From assembly GCA_020746875.1 (NCBI GenBank), contig JAGTJL010000006.1:1984001-2048000 (forward strand): DNA of 64,000 nt, written 5' to 3'. This document shows positions 24,484-36,646 of the stretch, in pieces. The notes under the pieces were generated by a model, which worked only from the letters and a program-made list of their open reading frames with translations, searched no databases and was not told the origin of the DNA. Positions within the stretch are counted from its first letter, which is position 1. Every line of letters starts with the position of its first letter. The position numbers and the translations under genes were made by a program. Source of the DNA: Rhexocercosporidium sp. MPI-PUGE-AT-0058 (taxonomy: Eukaryota > Ascomycota > Leotiomycetes > Helotiales).

Positions 24484-25034
24484 CGATGCTTATATTTCCT
24501 AGCTAGGGTAACAAGCTTCACAAAAGTCCCGAAAGAAACCCAGTGCTTACAAAACCAGTCAGGAATAAAGCGAATATCGCCTAGTCTCGCATTTTGAATG
24601 TAGCCACGACCAGCCTCGTCCTGTGATTGGCAAAATATGAGATACAAAAGCAGCTGCCTACCTTTAATCAAAAGATAGGGTAGCATGATGATCCAAATCT
24701 CGCCCAGTTCCTCCTCACGAAGATTTAAAGAAGATATTGATACATCTCCAATTTTCAATGTGAGATAGTAACGTTCTCCCAATCGCGTGTTCGTTCTCGC
24801 GTATATTTGACCTCACTTGACTTCAACCTCCGTTGTCGCAGTTGCCGTTCTGGTCAATAAACAAACAACCAAATCAGACCGTGCCAGCTCACGAAAAACG
24901 AACTCGGCTCACCTTCATCCTCTTGTCCCTCTCCATCATCCAGTCGCGTCGATTACGACACACCAAAGTCCTGTATATCATTCCACTCCACAACAACTCC
25001 AACAACCAATGTACAGCTTCAACTAATCGCAGGC
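24484..25034. other. Intergenic region
   Basis: About 550 bp. A minus-strand frame (24426-24782) overlaps the end of the previous gene and reads well for about 40 residues, but no complete spliced gene could be built (see rejected items). The right half is C- and A-rich and probably holds the 5' leader of the next gene. Confidence 0.4.
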
Positions 25035-28000
25035 ATGCCTACCTACGGCCCTTTGGGCACTACCGTCTCCCTGTACACCTGGGAGGCGAGCGCAGGCCGG
25101 CCTCTCACAGGACAAGGAGACGCCTCCGATTGCGAGGTTGAGTGTGTACGAGAGGACAAATTCGATAACCAAGGCCTCGACTTCCTTGGTCCCAGCAGCG
25201 TTCCATTCTTTCTTGTCAACGCCGGCCAAGATCTCTTCTCACCTGTATCTGCAAGCGACGGCGGTGATGCAGCTGCTCCTGCTGCGGAGGCAAAAAACAC
25301 CAGTTCCACTCCATCTTCTGCATTGGCAAAATCCACGTCTCTTGCAGCTAAATCACCATTGGCCATAGCTTCTCCAACGAATGACCTGATGGACTCGGAC
25401 CATGATACCACTCTTTCTACACTGAATTCGTCGTTGTTCGAAATGAGTCCTCGAGGAGATATGGACGCAGAAGGAGACACAGGTGCAAGTACGTGTCTAA
25501 TGCTTACGCCACCCACAGATTTTTGACTGACATTCACTCACACAGATGATACCACTTCGAGACCGACGAGAAATTTCAACAAATATGCCCGCCCATCTCG
25601 GCTACCCGTCCTAGTCAAAACCCCCATTTCCAAACCAATCACAAGCCCAAAGCCGATCAAGCTGCAAATCGACCTTTCCAATAAGTCATTTATGCCCTCG
25701 CTGATAACGAAGACGCCCCAGGATGTTTCAATCAACGTATTCTATAATGGAGAGTTTGTGTCGTCAAGAATATTTCGTTGGAATACTTTCAATAGTGGGC
25801 AGAAGTCCGAGGGTGGTCACCCAACCGTATCTGGCCGGAGAGTTGGAACAACATTAGAGGTTCCGTGGATCATTATGCCAATATCCCAAGATGTGCCAAC
25901 AAGTTTCGCATTACCAAATTTGTCCATCGCAGAAGCTACCTGGGGCAAAATCAACCAGAATCTCCTTGTAGAAGCTGATGAATGGGGCAGAGATGGCAAG
26001 TTTGATATGTTCAGAAATCCCGTAGGGGAATATCTCGAATATCTTTCCAAGATACCGATTCCAAAGAAGACTTGGCCGCTCGGTGGCGGTCGTCCGACTA
26101 TAGGCGTAATAGATGTAAGTTTCTCCTTCACGTACCCCTTAGCCAGATGATATCCCGCTCAATCCTGATACCTCTCTGCGTAGGTCATTGTTGGCCTGGG
26201 AAGATCTATAAACCATCCATACAAATGTCTGCTGGCGCCCCAAAGAAAGCTCAGCGAAGCTCGATGTGGGCTTGAAAATCAGGTTTTTGTTGTTCCACGA
26301 CAAGAGCTGAGCACCATCAACCTTAGCCAAATAATAGCCTCTTTCCAGGATGAGGAGTATCAGGAAATAGTTACAAGAGCTCCTAAGAATGCTCGAAAGA
26401 CCGGAACTCGCCCCAAGGCTACCGTTTCGAGAACAGCGACGGCGGGGCAATACAATATCAGCCACTCTTCCCGGGCCCCCAGCATATCAAGCTCAGTCAC
26501 CGGAAACGCGATAGGATCTACTGCTACTGGAGGACATGATGGCTCAATTGAGCGATATGAACCCTCAACTTATCCGATAACCTTCAACATCCCGCCTCTA
26601 GTATCGCCGCTCAAGAAATCCTCCGACGTAATGTCCACAGTGGCACTGAACACGTCAGAGCTGCCACCAAATCTTGTTACCAAACCGTCACTTCCAAAGT
26701 CAATGCTCCCCAAGAATTTCCCGCAGAAGAGATACCGAGGTCCAACTCCTCCTCCAGCAGAAGTGGAGGTAGTCACGCCTAGCTATATGGAGCCTCCTAG
26801 CCACTCTACTCGTTCAAGAGCGTCTTTAGATTCCGCAGATAGTCCAGACGCTTCAATGGTACAGATAATTCAAGGGCCAGCCGATAGCATTAGAAAGCCA
26901 CCTTCACATAGACAACGAGTCAATTCTCAACGCGCAATTGGACCACCTACGCCGCTTCCAAAGAGCAGTCCATTTGGGCTTGATGGATTTGATGATTATT
27001 ATTTCGAAATCTGGACCGAATCTACGAAGTTCTCTAGCGGTTTAAGTTCTCCACTCCGTCGGCTTGCTTCCACTAAAACAAATCAGCTAAACAAAGGAGA
27101 TCTTCATTTTGGCTTTGATGGTACTGGGGACGAACCTAAGTCTACAAAGAGGAAGAGGGTGTCGCTTGACCTACCACTTTCAGGAGCAGCTCCCAAGACA
27201 AAACTTCCTCGGACTAAAGCAAAAGGCCGGAAGCTGTCCATTAGTTCCATGCAATCGCAATCGTCTCCAGCCAACGCAATTGCTGCAACTGACGATATCC
27301 AGACGGCACCTCAAGTCGAAATTTCCTCGATCTCCCACTTGAATGGGCCACAAAATCCAACAAAAAACTCCGACACAGCTGTGAGGAAGCCGCGGCCAAG
27401 AAACCCACTGTCAGCGAGAGAATTGGACAGTCTATTAGAGCCCCATAAGCCGTCAGTCAACGCAGATACGTCATTTGGGCATTCATTCACAGAGAGAAGT
27501 AATCCTAGCCGATCAACCAGGAATTCGACCACGAGGCGGAAGCTTATTCCACAGCGAGCCTCTACCCCTCCACGAATCAACGCTACAGTGAAGGATGGAA
27601 GGATGCTTATCATCAAAGGCCTTCAACATGGTGAGCTCCCCCAGGATAAGGAGAAAATGCTGTCTTTAGAGACTACCGCAGCAGATTCAAGAATGTTAGC
27701 TGGAAATGCCAGAGCAGTGCCGAATGACGAGGTTATCGAGGTCATCGCCAAAGAGACCAGTTCAAACCCAAGCTCCGCCGGTCGAGTATTGAGGAGTGCG
27801 AAACCAACGGATATTGGTGTTCCCAACACCGAGCCTGACTCTATGGTGGAGGATGTTGACCCTGAAATCCACAAGTCAGCGCAAACCTTACCCGCCCAGT
27901 CTAACTCCGAAGTCAAGCAAGCTTTTTGTAAGGACACCCTTTCAGCCGATCTCATGAAGCTTGCCAAGTTTGTTAACACAGTTTCAGCCCAGCATTTTGT

Positions 28001-29330
28001 TATCGATCAAACCACGAGGCCAGAAGCGCCCATCTCTCAGCAGACATCTAAGTCTTCCACCAGCGTTTCTTCTGCTGCGGAAAACAAGAAAGAAAATGTC
28101 TGCCCAGTCTCTACAGCTTGTGCGGGTCTTGACTCTACCAACCCTGAACAGAGTAGCTTCAACGGCCCCGACAAGGTTCTCGAAGTAACCAGAAGTAGCA
28201 CAGGCATCGCTTTAACAAGCTCTGCTACTTTCTCTGTCCAAGCCTTGGATTATCAAGAGGTTGGACGAAATAGTGCCGGTGGGCTTGACAACATAGCGAT
28301 CGCGGCAGCTCCGAAGCATGTCCAGCGACTTCCCGGAGGAAGAGGTGAAGGACAGAGTGGAAATTCTGAGCACCAACGCAAAGAAAACCCTGGCGCTCAT
28401 GAAGCCAGCATGTCTATTGAGATCAATTCCACACCGTGCATGCAGAAGTCAAGTACCAAAAAGCCTCCACTGATGAAGTTCAAGTTACCGAACTCTACTA
28501 GCACTACTATTGAGCCTCAAACACCAAGCAATAGGCAGAGCAAAGCAAAGCCAGGTCTCACAATCCAACCGGGCCTTGCTAATGCATATAGATCTTACAG
28601 CGAAACATCAACAGGCCTCAAGACTCCTACTCCGAGAAGTGCCACATTTCCTTCAGTACAGGCGCCTGAGCCTCCTCGCACGAGAGCCTCGACCCGAGCA
28701 ATGCAAGATACGCCTGATATATCGGTAATAGCAATGCCTTCGATGGTTAATTTTACGCCTCAGAAGAACAGAACTCCTAGTAGTCGACTCCTCGCTGAGA
28801 TGTCAAGCTCTCCTGCAGTTCCATCACCTGCTTTTGAGGCCAGAAAGACTGGGATTGTTCCTCCTAGGAGATCCCTTCTTTATGATTCTCCCAGCAGCAG
28901 ACGGGTTTTGAGGCCACTCAAGCAAGCATCAACGCCAATTAACATCGATCTCGCAAAGACACCAGACAACTTAACTACACCTGATGTTTTTGATAGCAAA
29001 TCTGCACTCCAACAAGTTCTAAGACCGCAGATCGTCACAGGCGCCTCTCTTGGGAACAGAGGAGCTAAGGGATCCAGAACCCCACAGCAGCAGGCGAAAG
29101 ATGATACTAGCCAACCATGGAAACCTACGACCGTCTGCCTCGATTCCGTTCTGTCATATGTAGACGAGGAGAACAATGTAGGCTTGCCCGGACTGAAGTA
29201 TGTTGAAGCTATGGATAGCATGTGCAGATCTACCAGAACAGAACGTGACGGTGTGTTTAGAACCTCTGGTATTCTGATGGGTGTAAGGTACGTGATGGGT
29301 CTGGGATCCGAGACAACGAAGAAGAATTGA
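25035..29330 (+). CDS. Large, mostly disordered fungal protein of unknown function
   Basis: Three exons (25035-25488, 25546-26114 and 26184-29330) sum to 4170 nt, 1389 residues. The N-terminal about 380 residues look folded: 'YGPLGTTVSLYTWEASAGRPLTGQ', 'DFLGPSSVPFFLVNAGQDLF', 'GTTLEVPWIIMPISQDVPTSF' and 'YLSKIPIPKKTWPLGG'. The middle about 900 residues are Ser/Pro/Lys-rich and disordered, with basic patches ('STKRKRVSLDLPL', 'PRTKAKGRKLS') that could be nuclear localisation signals. The C-terminus has 'CLDSVLSYVDEENN' and 'RDGVFRTSGILMGVRYVMG', probably a short conserved module. A 51-nt in-frame stretch (about 29177-29227, GTAGG to GTGCAG) may be an additional intron just before that module. 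A nuclear or chromatin role is possible, but this is inference; I do not recognise the family. Confidence 0.7.
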
Positions 29331-29844
29331 GACTTGTAAGGGGAGATGCATCATATGGTAGGACTAAGCTCAGTTGTTGTCATGTTTGCAGCTTTGCCCA
29401 GGTTGATACTGGCAAATGCTATGTTCGTCTGTTTGTCGTAAGGGAGCTTTGCTTTGAAATTGCTGATTGAATGGATTTCAGTTGCAGTTGCTATGTATAA
29501 GTACAAATTCAATAAATGTCTTTATATATGAAAACCTTTCTCATTTCCCTTAATTTAAACCTTCGTGTGTCGATGCTTTAGGATAACCTTTATAGTTAGG
29601 ATAATTGAGAGGAACGGTGTATTATAAAAGCATAATCACTGATCTTGTTGTCTCACGAAGATGGGGACATGGGCTTCCAAGGAAGGCACTTACCCAGAAC
29701 TAACTAGAATTCAAGCCTGCCTAAAATGTAGTGACTTCGCCGAGTCGATTTTGCAGAAATATATGTCAAAACAGGGCTAGACAGTTGCACCGTGACTTGC
29801 TCACAAGCATATGCAGTGTAGCACATTTTTCTTCAGAATATTAT

Positions 29845-31333
29845 TCATGGAGAGAATGATGATAAATCATCTCCGTCTGTAGCTATCATCTCTCGTCTCA
29901 CCACGGCTACCTCCACCACGACTATTGTACCTGTCACGATCGCTATCTCTGCCCCCCTGTAATTATCATCGCGTCTGCCACCCCTTCTTTCATACTCCTT
30001 CTCCCTTTGCGGGCTCCTCGATCTGCTTCTCTCTCTCGTATCCGCGCTCGACTTCCCCTCCCTCTCATGTCTCCTCCGCAACTCATCCTCGTCGTACACC
30101 ATGCCATAGCGATCCCTCCTCTCCCTTCCCTCAATCTTGTATTGCCTCTTCTTCTCCAATCCACTAACACCACCAAATCCACCTCCACCATGTCTCCTCT
30201 TCGAATTCGTCGCCGTCCGCCACGTATCACTCAATTTCGACACCGACTGAGAAAAATCAACATGGATTCGATGGTCATCGATCAGAACGCCTTGCATCTT
30301 GAAGTATGCCTGTTCGCAGGACGTCTGGTCTTCGTATTCGATGAAGGAGTATTGGAGGGAGTCGCCAGTGCGCTTGTCGCGGATGACTTCGCAGGAGAGA
30401 ATCTTGCCAAATCGACTGAAGATCAATTCGAGGTCCTCATCCGTAGTGACTGGGTTGAGCTTGCACACGAACAGTACGTTCTCTGGTGGTTTGACTTCTG
30501 CGAATGGTAGGTCTCCGACCATTTCTAGCGTCAAAGCTTGTGCTCTTGCTTCCCTCTCTCGTCGCTGCTTCTCTACTGCCTCGGGATCTAACTCATCGTC
30601 TAGCTTGTCGTCCTCTCCTATCCGCACGGTTGCTAATTGGGCCTTGGAAGGTAGAGGGCTCTCAGGTGGTTCGATAAGACCTGATGGATCATCGTAGGGG
30701 TCGTCCAGTATTACCGTATGCTTGATTCGTATATCGACCAGAGGTCGTCCCTTCTCGTCGCAAAACGCATCATTGATCTTCTCCAATGCATCAAAGCCTT
30801 CCACTACCTTCCCAAACACCGCTGCCTTGCCATCTAGAAAGTCCAAGTCATCCCCCAATGTAATTATAAATTGACTGCCAGCGAGTCTCTCCTCCGGATC
30901 TCTCGTCGATTGCGCCGTTGCCATGCTTACCGTCCCTCTCTCCGCATGCTTTAACTTAGGGTGGAAAGTCGCTGGGAACGTCCGCTTTGCAGGTCCCTCA
31001 ACCACGCCCCATATTGAGGAGCCGCCATCGCTATCTTTGGAGGATGGGCCGAGAGGGTCGCCGGTCTGGAAGGAGAAGTTCTTTTGTACGCTGTGTATCG
31101 GGGAGAAGTTGTAGTATTTGATCTTGCACAGCTTCAGGAAGCTAGGGGGGGGAAAGAATGTCTTAGTATTTGTCTCTATACTTCTTTGTTTATCTTCTGT
31201 TGGGAGTTATTGGATGAGGGGTGGTGCTTGGAGGGGCTTGGGGGGGGACTTACTTTTCGCAGAGCTTCGGAGAGTAGTCTGTTAGTAGGTCGATGACTAT
31301 GTCGCCGGCGGAGGTTTCGAGGAGGACACTCAT
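29845..31333 (-). CDS. cyp6: Cyclophilin-RRM peptidyl-prolyl isomerase (Cyp6/PPIL4 type)
   Basis: Nuclear prolyl cis-trans isomerase fused to an RNA-binding domain, associated with splicing in this family. Exons 31254-31333 and 29845-31141 sum to 1377 nt, 458 residues. The start gives '[16 protein letters not shown]', and the splice join produces '[19 protein letters not shown]'. The cyclophilin domain covers about residues 1-170, with 'FQTGDP' and '[28 protein letters not shown]'; several catalytic positions are changed, as is usual for PPIL4. The RRM lies at about 245-325 ('[21 protein letters not shown]', '[21 protein letters not shown]'). An RS/RG-rich tail follows. At a run of six C (29952-29957, plus strand) the frame appears to slip: the open frame gives an odd hydrophobic ending to 29845, while the +1 alternative continues an RG/RS tail to a stop at 29867-29869. 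Confidence 0.92.
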
Positions 31334-34300
31334 TGTCTTGGTGGTTTGAAGATCACATCAATGTCTTGAAATACGTGGGAGGTTGTTGCAACCTGATGTC
31401 TGATTTATATTGAGGTGATTTTAGGCACTTGGTACAGCTCTCATGGGATCTTTTAAGGTTTAGCTCACTCTGCGGCTATTCTCCGGCTACTCTAAAACTA
31501 CATATCCATCCTCCCTCCTGGCAACGATTTCTCCCATCCTTCCCATCATCTTTGTTCTCTTCCGTACTCCTCCATGAACTCATTCCAAAACTCTTAACAA
31601 CTTATTGTCACATAATGCACTGTACTGACTATACCACACCCCCCGACCGAAGTTACTAAGCCAGAGTTTGAGATTATGCTTCCATACCAGTCATCCAGCA
31701 GAAGCGCGACTTTGAGGTGGGCTTTTCTATACTTCCCCACCTTCAAGCGAGGTAGTTTGCGGGGTTTCATTTCAAACTTGTACAGCTATCACCAGTTTTG
31801 ATTCTTCACAATGAATGAACCCTCATCAGCCTCGAGTCTCGGGAGCTCTATCACGTGTTTCTGGCCTGAAGTCTCCAGCAGCGATGCATCGATCGTCGTT
31901 GCAAGCGTCATCCCTGAGAGGATCTCCCGAGATCTGGACGCCCTGATCGGGCGCGTACTGTAGTTCTAGCAAGGAACGTTAATTCATCGGATAATGAAAT
32001 TGTGCTACCCACGCCGTGCTTTGGAGCGCCTCCGCTGGGGTCTGTAACGTTCAGGGGCCTCCTCATATTTCCCTCTTCGTACTTCACAACGGCATTCTCT
32101 GCTCAAGTCACAATTCAAGACCGATCAGCTGCATTGACACCGCCATTTTCCATGCCATCTGAAGGGCCAAATGGAATGTTCTCGACTTCAGACTTACTGC
32201 GTCTTGCTGCATTGAGAGTAAGAACACTGATATCTCTGCGGATCTCCTGAACATAGCAGAGACCTCTTTCCCCACACCTCAGCGAATACCTGGTCTCCGG
32301 AAGTTCAAGGCCAATAGCTGCAGATATGTTTTGGAAGCTGGACGGTAGGCTGCATACTTCATTGGGTGCGAAGTGTGTCGCCTTTGTCAGGGAAGCAGCC
32401 AAGCACAACAAATCTCACAATCTTCCGTATATCTACATGGGCCTCCCACGTGTGCGCCACAAAATTAAAGGATTTGACTGGAAGAGAAAGCAAGATACTG
32501 ACCTCCTCAGGGGACGGGGAGGGTGGTTCCGGCGACACCATGTCGTGTGCGTAGCCTTTACTCCATGCTATGTTGCTCTGCCGATTCGATTCGATCCGCC
32601 CGCAGTGGCCACTGCTTTTCTGTATCACACACCATGACCGGAATCTAAGGATTGACCGAGAAGAGGCCGGGATTCTAAACTTCAAATTTTGATGGAAGGG
32701 TGAGTTAGAGATCTTCTTCCGATATCAAGAGGACTCCTTTCCGAAGGCCCAAAAACAGTGCAGCTTGTGTTTGAGTTGTGCTAATGGTCTTTTTTGACTT
32801 CAAGAAGAGTAGTACTTCACACGATCCAGCCGGACTTTAGCCTTCGATGCTTCTCTTGAGAGCGAGATTTGCCGCTATAGAACTTTCTCTCTCGACTCGG
32901 ACCCCGAGTCGGTCTCGTGTCCAGAAGAATGCATCTTTCGGCATGCCGGTGAAATATGTCCTGTCGATTTTACATGTCTGAAGCATGCAAACGTCCCGTT
33001 GTACAACTCATACCGCAGTCAGGAGTGTGACAGAGTCCAGTTCCATAGGGGAGATCCGTGACATCCCACTCGAAGCTCAGGGGACACGGAATTGTTGTTC
33101 AAAATCTCCCTAGGACTTGTACTTGGTTTCGAGTTCAATGTTTTCCCAACACATTCAGAACTTCTTTCTGCGACAATCTCCGGGCACATGACACTCCAAT
33201 TAACCGACCTAAGGGCAAAACGAGTAACCTCCAGGGGGCAAAAAGACGTTAGGTGGTTGTTTTCGTGGTACGTGGTAACTGTGGTTACTGGCACAACCTC
33301 CGTAGTCATTGTATCTGTAGTGGCATAGGATCACTACAGCTAATGCCGTTGCAGAATCTCTGTGACTGCCCTCCCTTGCTCATTTTGACCCCCACAAACA
33401 GCACAGTCAGCGAGAAATGATTCTCCGTATATTTAAAAATTCGCAGTGCACTTCAAATATTGCGGTATCTTCCCTTGCAGCTTGCGTTGCGTCTCATTGG
33501 ATGAGCTAATCCAGGTAGCTTTGGTCCAAGCAATTCTTTCCTATCTGATCGGATGACCGCCCAATCTGCTCTGTGGTTCTACAGCATCTCACTCATGCTG
33601 AACCTTGGATCGAAGGTACAGAGAGTGATGCAAAGTGGCTGGGTGCTAGCTTCGCAACGTTCCAGACAAACACAAGGCAGATTGGCTTCAGGTTGGAGCT
33701 GATTGGTTGGTACTCAAATGCGACAGGACGAAGTTTGCTTGACGGTGATTGATTGCATTTTGGGCTGGGCCCCGACCAAGAGCAGGCTGAATCAGGAATC
33801 TGGTGTACGGAGCGGTCAAGAACAAAACCCGGAGCTTGCATTTTGAGATGAGGTGGTCGTTTGGTTTAAATAGCACTTTCCAGAACGGAGCAAGGGTCTC
33901 TTTCTTCTCGGCGTGCATCAGGTATGCTAGACTGCATGCGCTGAAAACCTCCTGCATATTTGCATCATGGTCGAGGCGCTTTCGAAGAATTCAAGTGTGA
34001 TCATGGTTATAGCTAGAATCAGCATTTCGAGGTACTCAAATGTGTTACAGATATACGTTTGCTGTGTTGCACCTCGCCGTTGCAAGCGGGGAGGGGAACC
34101 TCTGTGGTTGTTGTTTGTACCTTATGCCACTGAGCGCCTCGTCAGTTTCTGTCACATCGTGTAGCATACTGTATTTGGCCAGAACAAGCAAAGCTCCTCG
34201 GGCTAAATTCTCCGTACGTGGGGGACGGCTGTCACTCTCAGAAAGAAAGATGGCTAAGTGCAGTATGTGGCAGATGTCCACAATCCCAAAGCGGCCATGT

Positions 34301-35077
34301 CAGTACCAGGCTTCAGCTTGTAGTTGATTATTATTGTAGGCCCACAAGTATCAACCCTGCTCGATTCTTAGGAATCTTTGTCTTCAGTATCTGGGTTTCA
34401 TCAGTCAAAACAGTCTCAAGATATCGAACACTCGGAACTCCACTCGACAGGGTAGGTTCCCGCCAGTCTCAGTCTATCCAAGCAGATGCGATACATTGGG
34501 AGCTCTTCAAGACCCTGCAATTAGTGTAGCCAAGGGTCTGTTTGCCAGATGTGCCGATACAGGGTGAGATCAGTGGACTGATCGGTAGTAGCCATGCGAA
34601 AAAGGCCTACCTCTCCTGCAGCTTCCCGTCTGCGCAAGAATGATGTGGGAGGCAAGTGGAAAAGAGTCTTTATGCTACACCTCTGCGCGTGAGGCTGGCA
34701 TTAGTGAGTTTCCCTCAGCGCAACTCTGTCATATCTGACTTGAAGAAATGCAGACGTTATTCTGTTCGTTTAATTTAGAAGATAAGGCAAACTTGATGGG
34801 GCATGAGGAGTGGGACGAAGTGTCACAGGTATAATACGCTGCTTGCCTCCGCCCCATGATTTGATAGTCACTCCTCTTCTTGCGACACTTACCTGTATTG
34901 AAAATCGAGATTCTTCGCATCAACAAACTCGTTTACCACTGACACCTCAACCTTCCTTCTCACACCATTTTCTGCTTATTGCCAAAATCCCCTCGACAGT
35001 TCAGCAAGGTATGCTCAATTTTGTTCAAAATTTTGGCGTTCTTGTCCACCGAAAAATTAACAGATTATTTCAAACAG
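31334..35077. other. Long intergenic region, no supported gene
   Basis: About 3.7 kb between cyp6 and a Zn2Cys6 gene. Minus-strand frames at 32115-32411 and 32359-32685 overlap, and plus/minus frames at 33019-33328 are open, but no spliced model with a recognisable domain emerges. An intron-like pair (CAGCAAG|GTATG near 35008, TTTCAAACAG near 35077) places a 5'-UTR intron immediately before the start of the next gene. The stretch could hold a rapidly evolving or decayed gene. Confidence 0.4.
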
Positions 35078-36646
35078 ATGGTTGGAGTTGCTCCTTCATA
35101 CGGGGGCTATCATGATGAAGAAGATACCACCTTTCGCCGTTACAGCGCACGAGGACATGGCTATCCTCTCAGTCACGATCGAGAGTTTCCCACGGTCGCA
35201 AGTCATGGAGTCTACCCGGGCGCTCGAAGTCATCATCCATCACCTCACGAGCCTCGAACCGTCGGTCAGTCGCCTGAAAGTGATTCAAACTCCCGTCCGA
35301 GAAGCAGAATTCCAGTTGCTGTAGGTCTCGTGAAGGATGCTGACACCTGAATCGTAACTGATGAAAAACGCAGTGTGGTCGATGCCGAAAGCGAAAGATT
35401 CGATGCAGTGGCGACACCGGTGGACCATGTACCAACTGCAAAAATGCTGGCAACGACCAATGCCAGTTCTTAAGGGTGGGTGTATTGATGATCTAAATAT
35501 GGACATCATGCTGATTTCATGTAGGTCTCATCTGAACCAGCTCAGATGAAGAATGAATGTGCGACGTACGACTTTGATTCTTCGGGTGGTGCAGCCTCCC
35601 AACTCAATTGCCGTACTAGCACTATGCCTTTCGGACCTCACTCCTTCACGCCTCAACCGGCCTCTCTTCCCCTGGATGGCTATCAGTATCGAAATAACTC
35701 CTTACCAACCTACCCATATTCAGCCGTCAAATCTTACTACCCAATGTCATCGTATGGCGTCTTTAGCGACGAAAATGTGGATTATAGCCTTCAAGGAGGC
35801 ATCATGGGAAATGATCATTTGGGACTCGCTCCAAACTACATCACCACTTCCACCTCTGGAAGAGGTTTGACTCCAGCTCCGATGCCCAAGATTCCGCTGT
35901 TCATCGAACAATCCGACACGCCGTATACTCACAATCAGTTACCATTCCAAGGATACCCACTCCGAGGCAACATAAACTTGGAGTCCAAGAATAGCACAGG
36001 AAATGGAATGAACGCACCACTGCCTCCACCACCCATCAATGGCAGTGTCGATCGAATGCTCCCCCCAGTTCCATCTACGAACAGCCGTCTGGCACAGATC
36101 GGTCCCTACCCTCGACCTTCTGATGGTCTTCCATCTGCATCGACGCTACAATCTCAATCTCAATCATTCACCGACCTCATGATTCGAGCCCCGAAGAACC
36201 ACAACAACAATTCTGTCTCTGATAGCTCCTCCCTATCGACAGCCTCCTATCTCCCGATGTCAAATACAAGCCCGGAGTCCCTATCTTCATCCCAAATGGC
36301 TTACGGGTCACAGCCATCAATGTCTATGAACCAGCACAGTGAGATCTATACACCTCCCAGCACTGATGGATTATGTGGAAATGATTCGTCTGGCGACTCA
36401 TCCTACGGCCATGGAAGTGAAGGTTCGAAGCGAGGTTCGCACAGCAGCCAGACATCAAATGGAGACGGCTCACTTCCGCAACCGTCCCATGGCGGCGGCC
36501 GCCTTGCAAACGATCGCGAGTATCATTATGTCCCAACACCTACCCCGAATAGCAATGGCTATATTCTCTACCCCATGCCACCAATTCAACAACCAATCCC
36601 GGTCTCTTCTCGCCCTTCGGTTTCAGTCGGAGCAGATCTGGAATAG
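35078..36646 (+). CDS. Zn2Cys6 DNA-binding protein without a visible middle homology region
   Basis: Predicted nuclear regulator of 488 residues. Exons 35078-35320, 35374-35475 and 35525-36646 sum to 1467 nt. The second exon carries the whole zinc cluster: cysteines at residues 82, 85, 92, 100, 103 and 111 (x2-x6-x7-x2-x7), with the basic 'RKRKIR' between the second and third. Unlike most of the family, the cluster is about 80 residues from the start, after a Tyr/His/Pro-rich lead ('YHDEEDTTFRRYSARGHG'). The rest is Ser/Pro/Asn-rich and disordered with 'PLPPPPINGSVDRMLPPVP' and a C-terminal 'YVPTPTPNSNGYILYPMPP'. No fungal-specific regulatory domain is visible, so it may act through partners. 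The start ATG directly follows an AG acceptor, so a non-coding first exon is likely. Confidence 0.85.

Noticed and set aside
24426..24782. Minus-strand frame beginning 'MGERYYLTLKIGDVSISSLN'
   Set aside because: It reads well for about 40 residues, but the only intron that suits it shifts the frame, and it overlaps the 3' end of a well-supported plus-strand gene. No complete model was possible.
32115..32685. Possible two-exon gene on the minus strand
   Set aside because: The exons overlap in different frames with no acceptor that keeps both, and no domain is recognisable. Listed only as a point to check.
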